Source: Clitopilus passeckerianus (taxonomy: Eukaryota > Basidiomycota > Agaricomycetes > Agaricales > Entolomataceae). From it: a DNA stretch of 64,000 nt. Positions 51,001 to 61,666 of the stretch are shown one piece after another; the stretch's first letter is position 1, and each line of letters starts with the position of its first letter. The stretch lies in contig CALYLX010000150.1 of the NCBI GenBank assembly GCA_944990035.1, positions 248,001 through 312,000 of the forward strand, written 5' to 3'. Position numbers and translations under genes: made by a program. Under the pieces are notes generated by a model, which saw nothing but the letters and a program-made list of their open reading frames with translations, had not been told where the DNA came from and searched no databases.

Positions 51001-54000
51001 GCGCACCACTGAGAACTCAGGACGGCTATAATATTGGAACGTGGGTCGCCCTTTCAACGTCCGTCTATGAGGCGTCTGAAGTCGCTGGATAGTCTTTCAA
51101 TCATTGATGATTCCCCATGGGATGAGTTCGCTCCTCGACAGCGGCATACTTTGAAAGAGTTTGCTGTGAGTGTTTATGCCTCACTGGCCAGATTGGAGCA
51201 GATTGTTGATCCCCATTCCAGGCAATCGCCATGCGCGAAATGGAGTTGTGGAGGGACAAGGTATGTACACGATGTCTTCAAACTGGAGAAAGCATCCTCA
51301 TAGACCTGCTCAGATCCAACTACGAATTCGAGATCGCATTCAGAACTCTATGGAACAATTTAGTCGTGAATGCCTTGAGATTGATACCCAAACGCAGGAG
51401 CGGAACTCCGGTCACCAATTCTCGGAATCCCTAATTGGTGCATCTATGGACAGAGTCTATGATCGTGCGGCCAAGCTCGTCAAGCGCACTCTGGACGTAG
51501 AGGGTGTCGTTGTCATGGATGTCTCCCATTGTGAGGTTCTAGAGACCATGGGTGCTGAAGGCACTGTCTCGGTGATCATGCATTCAGGCGAACCTGGTGT
51601 GGAGAGCAAATCCAGGAGTCTGACCACTGAAGAATACCACAAGCTCACTGCGTTCTTTGGCAACTATCCCGATGGAAAGATTTCAGAGGGTGTTATGCCG
51701 ATGTGCTTCAGGCCTTTCTTGCCTACCCACATACAATACGCTCTCAGTAGGCAGAATTTGCTAATTTTTGGAATCATTGGCTTACCTTGTTTACTTCAGC
51801 GGTGCCAATCTATAACATTGACAAGAGGCCCTTCGCTTTGCTCGTGGCGTATAATGCGTCGGGCCAAACCAAACGCTACGTATGCTATTCACTAAACCCT
51901 TTCGGTAGATTTGACCTAACATATCCGTCTAGTTGGAAGGTCACGAGTTATCATACCTGCGCGCCATAGGGGTCATTATCCTTTCTGCGGTACTCAAACG
52001 GAGGATGATCCTCGCCGACAAGGCTAAAAGCTTGTTCATATCAAAGTAACTAATCTTCGATCATGTTCCTGAAGTTAGCACTAACAATTTGAAGCATCTC
52101 TCATGAACTTCGGACACCGTTACATGGGGTATGTCGTTTGCTCATTTCTCCAGCGCCATCCAACTAACAATGAAAATAGATTCTTGCCGCTGCGGAACTT
52201 CTGGCTGAAGGTCCTCTCAATCATTCTCAAGAATCCTTCCTGCACACCGTCCAGGCTTGCGGTACCTCTCTTCAGGAAACTGTCAACCATGTGCTAGATT
52301 TCACTAAATTGAGCGGAAACTCGAAATCTGGTGGCGTCGAAACAGTACGTAACTTGTCCAGCAAACAATCTAGTGCGATCGAACTCATGATCTCGACAGT
52401 CTTCCCTAACGGGCAAGGTGGACCTGATGCAGTTAGTTGAAGAGGCTGTTGATGGCTGTTGGATCGGTCATCGGGCGAGGTGCGCCGCGGTGGATGATTC
52501 TGCTATAGGGAGCGTTTATTCTCCGCCCAAGGAGGATAAGCAATTGACGGTCGTGGAAACGGTTGTCGACATTGGATACCGGACCCATGGTTGGACTTTA
52601 AGGTGTGAAAAGGGGGGAATCCGACGAGTATTGATGAACCTGTTCGGCAACAGTCTGAAGTTTACGACAGTAAGTTCATACTTCCAGTAACAATATAGTT
52701 CCTAATATCTCCGTTACTAGAGAGGGTACATTCATGTGATCCTTCGTGAGCTCCCCCACTCAAACGCGGATCCTCCAGACAAGATGCGGCTGGAGCTGGC
52801 TGTCTGTGACACTGGCAAGGGTATCAGCCAGAATTTCTTGAAGGTGCGATTCTCTGGTCAGCATCCTCTTCTGTCCAAAGCTCAATGGCATTTTCTAGAA
52901 TCAAATGTTCCACCCTTTTTCTCAAGAAAACCCTTTGCAGACTGGTACAGGGCTCGGGCTTGCTATTGTAAATAGTATCGTCCACTCTGAGAATGTTGGT
53001 GGGAAGGTGGATGTCTGGAGTGAGGAAGGAGTTGGTACGGAGCTGAAGGTCAGCTTCCTGGCCGAGAGGGTAGAGGAGGATGCTGCACCGCCCACCGTGG
53101 CGCCATTCAAGACCGACGAGGATGGCAAGCTTCCCACCTTTTCCCTCGTGGGTTTTGACCCCAATCATCGGGGAGCGAAACTTCAGTCGAAGGTCATCGA
53201 GCAATATCTCACATCTTGGTGGGGCCTGGCAATCGACCCATCTGGCAACGGCAACGTGCTCATCCTGAATGAGGATGCATCGTTGGTTCAACAAGCTAGC
53301 GACCGTCATGACATCAGCCGACCCTTCATCATCCTTTCCTCCTCCCGCGGGAATGCCACCCTCAACAAGATAGCCACCGAACACGAATTAATGGGTGGAT
53401 TTTGCCGGATCTTGTTTAAGCCAGGTGGCCCGTCTCGTCTTCGCCCAATCATAGCCCTTGCTATCCACACCTACAAGATTGGATCTCAAGCCTTGGATGT
53501 GGATGAACCAACTTCAACATTCCGCGCCGGAGCTGGGGCTACTGATGATAATGGTCCAAGCTACCGTTCACGTCACGAGATTGACCGGCAACGGGAAAGG
53601 GCGATGCTTGGTACAGGAATGTCAAGACGATTCTCGGAGGAGAGTCCCGGGCCCTCAAGATCTCACTCTCCCAGGCCAGCACTAGGCGGGAGATCCACTA
53701 CGGCCCACCCACTTTCATCATGGAAGAATGCTTCCAAGTCCAGCTCTGAAGATATGGGGCGAGTTGGCACCCCGGAAGGCACATCTGAACAGAACGACCC
53801 GGTACCGACCGTTTCAATTGGATCGGATGGTAGCCTTCTCAAGAGTTCCATGGCCAGCCGCGAGCTTCCCGATCAGAGACCACTCAAAATTCTGGTGGTA
53901 GAAGACAATTCCATACTACGGAGTCTCCTGTATGTCCTTTTTCTCCCCTTTCAAACATCTTTTCATTCAACTTACGGCCGCCCTCCCGTATTGTAGGATC

Positions 54001-54466
54001 AAATGGCTTCGGCAAAAGGTATGTTTTATTGGTCTAGACTGCCGCGGGAGAACTTGTGTACTGATGTTTACTGATTGAAGGGATACGAATTCCGTGAGGC
54101 TGTAGACGGCCAAGATGGAGTAACCGTCTACGAAAAGGAGGACCATTTGACGTGGTTCTTCTGGATCTATCGATGCCTGTGCTAGACGGTGTTGGCGCAA
54201 CGAAAGAAATTCGGCGGATGGAGTCTGTTCGCACAGAATCTCTGCAAGACGGAGAAACTCTCCCGACGGCGCGTATTTTGGCGCTGACGGGTATGTCATC
54301 TCTGGAGGACAAGAGGAGGGCCTTCGAGGCTGGTGTGGATGGATAGTAAGTGTTGACGAAATGACCATGTAGGTATCTTGGCTGATCGAATCTCGATAGC
54401 CTTGTCAAACCCGTCGCGTTCAAGACGCTTAACGAAATGTTCAGCAAACTCGGGTTCACGTCATGA
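48033..54466 (+). CDS. Double-GAF hybrid sensor histidine kinase, several frame breaks
   Basis: A very large gene of about 20 exons. Order: Ser/Pro/Thr-rich region of some 500 residues, with YDWATFINAYSWGRWDPHRT (about 48665-48725); first GAF (FNIWNTGPDLNFDRIAHLAK to IRFYAGAPLRTQDGYNIGT); second GAF (51310-51880); helix; H-box SHELRTPLHG; N box NLFGNSLKFT; G1 DTGKGIS; F box and G2 FHPFSQENPLQTGTGLGLAI; Ser/Arg linker; response-regulator receiver with VVEDN, LLDLSMPVLDG and VKPVA. Each key phospho-residue is present. No transmembrane helix, so a cytosolic sensor. Single-base breaks are needed at 50034-50036, 50591-50598, 50901-50904 and 54139-54142, and probably at 48047-48049 just after the first ATG. 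All are missing bases by short runs. The signal sensed is unknown. Confidence 0.88.
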
Positions 54467-55023
54467 TCTAAGCGGAACACTCTTGGAGTTCTGTGTGGCG
54501 TGGATCAAGTATATTCAGCTGGATCCCTTTAGAGAGAGGAAGTGTTGACAATACTCAACACGAAGGCATTGCTCGCCCTTTATGTCACTTTTCTTGTACC
54601 GGCCCATCACGCATTTCTTGGATCGAATACCTACTGCCTACTTCTGTATTTATCTGCATATCATTTCCTTTTCCCGTTGTTCTACCTTCACTCGCATTAT
54701 ATCTCACTTACATGCGACTGCCTGCCTCTCTCACCTCTCTCACATCGCAACTCGTAGTGTAATTATCTTGTCTGCGAATTATCCAGACTGTAATATTTGA
54801 TATGTTCAAACCTCAGTGCATTGACAATTGAGATAAAGGGATACTCGCCAGGTAGGTCCAGGCTGCAGTCGAGGAAGCCTTCTTTGGCGCCGGTGAGTCC
54901 AGGTGACAGGTAGCGCCCAAAGAGTGGGTCCACTGGCCGCGTGTTGAACTTGACCAAGACGATTGTGAAAACGCTGCCATTACCACTATCGCGATCACCC
55001 CACTCGACGTCCTCGACTACGAT
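54467..55023. other. Intergenic with a coding-like minus-strand patch
   Basis: About 560 bases between the histidine kinase stop and the TPR-like gene. On the minus strand 55020-54790 is open and protein-like (VEDVEWGDRDSGNGSVFTIV, KFNTRPVDPLFGRYLSPG), but it continues into the TPR-like gene on the other strand and has no recognised domain. It may be a fragment of an unrecognised gene. Confidence 0.3.
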
Positions 55024-56283
55024 ATGTCTGTCAGCGCGAGTTCGGACAAGGCTGAGGCCTATCAAGCTTGTTATAAGCTTTTGAAACGCCATGAATCGAT
55101 TCGGCATGGTCCGAATAACCCTTGTTTTGGGGAGGATCTGGCCGCTCTGGCTCTTCACGAGCAAGCCATTGGCCATCTTTTGGATGAGGCTACCTACGAA
55201 TTTATCAGCGCACCCTCAATAGACACCTACTGTCATGAGGCTGCCCTCGAATACATCAGACAACTTCCAGCGCATTTTCCATCTGAAGCAGCAGCATCCG
55301 AATTACTCGATTCTGTCTGGATATTTTGTTGGTATCAGCACTGGACCCGACCGCGAGAGAAACTTGCAGGACGCCTAATAGCAATGGCTCAGCACCTGGA
55401 CGATCAGCATCGTCTAGCCCATGGCATGTTTTGCCTGGGACACATTCGCTTTCGATTAAACCGATACGCCAAGGCCGCCGACTGCTTTGCTTACGCACAA
55501 TCCCTCTTCTCTGTTCTCGACCTTCACTCCGAAGCGCTTCACTCAGCCTTTCAATACTTACGAGTGCTGACATGGCTTGGTCACGGCGTAGACCGACTAC
55601 AAACTGTAATGGTTAAATTCAAACAGTATAAACCATTCAAGGACCTCCTCCAAGCCCCAACGTCATCTGAATTTCGACTTTTAGACGACCTTCAAAACGC
55701 AGATATTGATCGAATGGCAACTGACCACAGCTCGCTCATCAGGGCTTTGAATCAGTATCGCGAGGCAAAGACGTCGTACACCACCTCTCAGCAGCTGGTG
55801 GAAGCTGCAGATTGCGGGCACAGAATCGCACGGACACTTGGTAAGCTAGGCTCCTTCTCGGAAGCCCTTGCTACTGCCGAAGAGACACTGCGATCATTTG
55901 CCAGCATGAGTTTGGACGGTCGTGGTCTTGGACTCTACACACACCTCACCAAAATCCGATTCCTCAAATCCCTCGAGCGCTGGGACGATCCAGAACTGCA
56001 GACGTCTATCGACACCACGCTTAGACATGCGTACACCTTTGGATCGCCAGTGGTCATCGCCCTCGCTCTCGAGGAATTAGCAGAGATTCACGTGAGGAAC
56101 GAAGATTGGACTTCAGCTCTGCTGGCGTATGGGGCTGCTTTAAAGCAGGCGAGGGAGTTGCCAGATAACGACGGTACCAATATGGCGATAATGGTGTACT
56201 GTTATCACAACATCACCTACATAAAACACAAGATGCGTGGAAGTGATGCAGCTCCCCTCTTTGTGCTACCGGACCGATTTTGA
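55024..56283 (+). CDS. Helical TPR-like protein, function unknown
   Basis: A single-exon frame of 419 residues, unusual here where nearly all genes are intron-rich. The sequence is almost entirely amphipathic helices with TPR-like spacing: HRLAHGMFCLGHIRFRLNRY followed by AKAADCFAYAQSLF, and later HRIARTLGKLGSFSEALATA and EELAEIHVRNEDWTSALLAY. No N- or C-terminal partner domain was found, nor a signal peptide. TPR arrays usually bind other proteins. In mushrooms such arrays often form the sensor end of STAND proteins, so a detached sensor or a decayed NLR is possible; nothing in the neighbourhood proves this. Confidence 0.65.
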   Translation: MSVSASSDKAEAYQACYKLLKRHESIRHGPNNPCFGEDLAALALHEQAIGHLLDEATYEFISAPSIDTYCHEAALEYIRQLPAHFPSEAAASELLDSVWIFCWYQHWTRPREKLAGRLIAMAQHLDDQHRLAHGMFCLGHIRFRLNRYAKAADCFAYAQSLFSVLDLHSEALHSAFQYLRVLTWLGHGVDRLQTVMVKFKQYKPFKDLLQAPTSSEFRLLDDLQNADIDRMATDHSSLIRALNQYREAKTSYTTSQQLVEAADCGHRIARTLGKLGSFSEALATAEETLRSFASMSLDGRGLGLYTHLTKIRFLKSLERWDDPELQTSIDTTLRHAYTFGSPVVIALALEELAEIHVRNEDWTSALLAYGAALKQARELPDNDGTNMAIMVYCYHNITYIKHKMRGSDAAPLFVLPDRF

Positions 56284-56771
56284 ATCGGATGTCCTCCCAT
56301 CTCCTCTCCCCCAATTTCACCACGTAGTGTCATTGTCACCCAAAACGTCGCAATGCCGTGGCCAACCACCTTACAACTTGTATTGTTGTGTCTGAGTAAG
56401 TGAAATTTCCTGCCAGGGATCATGTCGACTGATGTATCTATAGGCACCAAGTAGGACGCGATCTGCGACCATATATATGTGGACAGTGAACCCAGTGCAC
56501 ACCAGATATCAGCAGTGACGAGCTGTTACATTATTACCTACAATTAAATCTCGCCATTTATAAAGTCCAACGATCTAATCCCGCCTCCATAGCCCAATCC
56601 AAGACTCGAATGAACAATCAATAGATGCAATTGAATGCCGTAAAATGTCAAAAACATGCAACATTACTAGGTAATGAACGAAGTAAGGTGTGGACGCCAT
56701 CAGCCTCGGGAGGGTCCTTTTGGTAAAAATACAACAAATTATTCTTTCCTATCCTCTTTTGCTCTATTCGT
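56284..56771. other. Convergent 3' intergenic
   Basis: About 490 bases between the TPR-like gene and homocitrate synthase; AT-rich, no supported gene. Confidence 0.5.
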
Positions 56772-58428
<1,657 letters not shown>

Positions 58429-60507
58429 TTTAGTTGTTATTGTCGTTGTTCTAGGGGTCAGCGTCGTCAGAGATGGTGGTGAATTGTAAGAGAAATGAAC
58501 CAACCCGTTCTGCTAATAAACCAAGTCCAAATCTGACTCGATTCGTGCTTGAAAGTCGAAAAACTTTTTTGAAATGAGTCGGTGCAGACTTTTTGATGGG
58601 AATGATCTTAATCTAAATATGATGTCACCACGTGATACCTCCAACAGGGTGAATTTTCGGCCGACCGGACCAGTTTATCCGTTCTTTGAATCCTCATTTA
58701 CCCCTGCCGATGTCTCCGATGCTACCTCCCTGTCCTTTAGCCTGTGTTTTCAAGGCCACGGGGGCGGGAACCGCGACGCTAAGCCTTTTACTACGTACTG
58801 CTTGACAGATGAACGCTGTTTTATTTGATACACGCGTTTTTCGGAGGAGGATGGCTCCTTGAAAGATTTCTTGGAGCACGAGCCGTTCATAGAATCATAC
58901 ATCGATGCTCCAATGTCTACTCTAGCGAGAGAGGATAAACTATGAGCGTGCATCGTGACCTGGCCTGTAATAGTGCCGCGGTTCGTAATGTGCCTAGTAG
59001 ATGAATGAGCTCTGACTCTGGTTGAGGTAAAATCGCCATCTACTCAACGATTCTCAACAATTCATCAGGTCAAGAACGAAGGTAATCACGATTTCGTCTT
59101 CCTTCTCGTAGAAGAATCGCCGCTACTTCGGATCGTGTTATGCCCTGCCAATAAACACTCCAATGGCGAGACTAGGTCCGCTAGGATGGATGGCAAGCCC
59201 GGCCATCCCGCCACATATCCAGCGTGATTGTTCCACTACGCTCTGCCAGACATGCCGTAGACCGCCCATCACCATACATCATCACTTCCGTAGTACTGCC
59301 TCCGAGTCCGAGTCCGAGTCCGATTATTGAGGAAAGGCTAACTTGAGCTTGGGGCTTGGACTCGAGTTCAACGTCTGATTAAAGAGCGTCAGGTGGTGGA
59401 TGGGAGTGTAAACCTTCCTTCGCAGAACGTCAGACCGATACTCTCATCTTGCAGGAGTGCGTCTGGGGATGATAGTTGCCAAGATCATCCTCGTTGAGTC
59501 ATGACCCAATTATGGGTTTTGGCATGGGAAGGTTGTCGAGATAATCATGTAGATCGCCCGGGGTAAAACGTTCACATATCCTTCCTCGTGCCACGGAAGT
59601 TTGCCAGCGTACAATTTCATGATAGCGTCCAGCAGTTATATGATATCATTATTGCGAGCTACAATCCGTCCACCGAAAGAACGTACCCGATCGCTAAGGT
59701 CCACATCCCAAGAATAGGTGGGGCCACCGCATAGCCCTCGTCATGCCTATTAGCATTAGACAGGTAAAAGTCCTGGCCTAACCGTAAGCCGTAGGCCAAC
59801 TCGAGGTCAGCACTGAGTATTGAGTGTATAACCGTCGAACACGATCGAGACGAAGCGTTTCACCCCTGCGGCATCGTGTCTGTTCTTCTACCAGGTACCT
59901 TCCGACCCTTCCTGCTGTCGTTTCTCCTTCTCCCCTTCTCCTTGAATCCCCTCCTACAACATCGGGCACTGCCCTTCCAGTTTTCGAAGTCGGAATCGTT
60001 GAGAAAGAATGAGAGGACCAAAGCCTGAACTTTGCAAATCAGGTATAGTCCATCCACAATCCATCTTATTGTTCGACCCGATGATCTCAACCCTCAGCTC
60101 TCCTTCCCAACCATACATATATTGGATTGGGAAGGATAATAGCACACACGACGATCGCCCTGGTATCGGTGGGCTAATCCAACTATGCACAGGATACGCG
60201 GAAATATGTTGCCGATGAATCCGACCACCGACGGTCTGACAGCGAGGATTGTCCCTGGGTGCTGGGTAAGTGACGGGTTTGAACTGGATCACCTTGAGGC
60301 CGAGGGGAAGGGAGGTGTGGGAGGACTCTGGACGGAGCAGAGCCGGCGGTAGGCCGGGTTCGGATATGGTCAGAGAAGGGAGTGAGGTCATCGAGAATAC
60401 TCGGATGAGCTGAGAGGAGAGTGTTCTGAGGAGGGAACGTCGAGGTTTTGACCTGGAGGTGGCCGGAGACAGGTTTTGAGGGGGAGGGCGCGATGTGAAG
60501 TTTCTAC
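58429..60507. other. 2-kb intergenic, no gene supported
   Basis: The longest gene-free stretch in the window, upstream of homocitrate synthase and downstream of VPS71. Open stretches at 59954-60391 (-), 59824-60012 (+) and 58574-58828 (+) show no domain, overlap one another and lack splice support. A short hexamer repeat lies at 59301-59323. Confidence 0.4.
59301..59323 (+). repeat. Short TCCGAG tandem repeat
   Basis: Almost four copies of TCCGAG in a row inside the intergenic region. A microsatellite; no function implied. Confidence 0.8.
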
Positions 60508-61407
60508 TTAGCCGATTCGCCGTTCACATCTCGTTTCGTTGTGGACATCTTCACATTGTCGGTCGCAGTATGCCATCGCACATTTCTTGCACTTGTATGC
60601 ACCCCAGTAGCCACAGACAGTACAGAGGATGCGAGGAGGGTAGGTCGGTTCCGAGGTGAGAGCCGTGAGGTAGGAAGGTTGGCCTTCCGGGAGAGAAGAG
60701 ATGCCCTGTTGAATGGTAATTTAGTGGATGGACGGAAGAGGATCACGCCGACATACAGATTCTTCAATTAGAGTTTGCAAGTTTTTACGGTATAGCAATG
60801 CAGATCTGACATTCATCGTCGACTTTTTCTTCTTTGCAGCTGCCGTGTTCCCAAGAATCACCAGGCCTTCACCGCCACTGACGTCTTTGTCCTTCCCTCT
60901 GCCAATCCCTCCGACTCCGTTGATGATTCTCTTGTCAGATATTGTCTGTCTTGCGCGTCCTCTAGTAGCCCCATGGGATGATTCGTTCGCCGAAGGATCG
61001 GCGTCAGGGTCTACCTCATCCGGAAGGAGGAATGTCGAGGAGGAAGCTTCTGTGTAGTTGGATCTCTGCAGTTTGTGATTAACGTAGGCATTTGCTTGCG
61101 AAGAGAGGTCCGACAGCCAGAGCCAATCCAAGTCCGGATTGAGAAGCAGCCAGCATAGCAGAGCAGAGCGTTTCAATCAAGCTCAAGTGACTGGCTGGTG
61201 TATAGTCGAATAGTAAGCGAGAAATCGTCAACCCACCTCTAGTTCGTCAAGATGTCTCCTTGTTCTCTTAGCGATGACTTCCGCTGTAATCGAGGATTGC
61301 TGGTTGGCCGTAGCTGTTCTAGCATCTTTGAGAGAGTCAAAACTGCTTAGTATAGCGTTCAAGCAACGTTACGCACGATGTTCTCTGGTTCTTTTCTTAG
61401 GAGGCAT
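60508..61407 (-). CDS. VPS71: VPS71/ZNHIT1 zinc-finger HIT subunit of SWR1
   Basis: A subunit of the SWR1 complex that deposits histone H2A.Z. The last exon (near 60712 to 60508) ends with a complete zf-HIT: ILCTVCGYWGAYKCKKCAMA followed by YCDRQCEDVHNETRCERRIG and stop, with all Cys/His ligands. The middle exon (61140-60760) has SNPDLDWLWLSDL and the conserved KKKKSTMNVRSALLYRKNLQ-TLIEES before an intron into GISSLPEGQPSYLTA. A first part reads SITAEVIAKRTRRHLDELE. The start is least certain: ATG at 61407 gives MPPKKRTREH, but joining it to the next exon needs a 34-nt intron and a base that is not there. Divergent from the gene at 61667. Confidence 0.85.
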
Positions 61408-61666
61408 ATGGTTTGGACAATGCAAGCGGCATCAGCGGCAAGCAGCGGAGCGAACTGGCCTGGGCCGGAAGTTGGACGAATCGGACGGCCGCAACGGTGT
61501 TTGGGTCAAGGATGGTATTTCCTTTTTTGGTGATTGGGCGAAAAGCACGCCATGATATTATAATTTCCAAAACTTATATAAAATAACCAAAACTTGGGTC
61601 GGACCACATTTCTTGCCTCTAACGTTATTCTAAGCTTCGTCTTTCTCTTAATCTCTAACCACCACC

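Noticed and set aside
48033..54466. Histidine kinase as a decayed pseudogene
   Set aside because: All catalytic motifs are intact and each break is one base by a short run, the same pattern as in essential genes of the window.
59954..60391. 145-codon minus-strand open stretch downstream of VPS71
   Set aside because: Low-complexity Pro/Ser sequence with no homology I recognise; the zf-HIT gene already ends at 60508.
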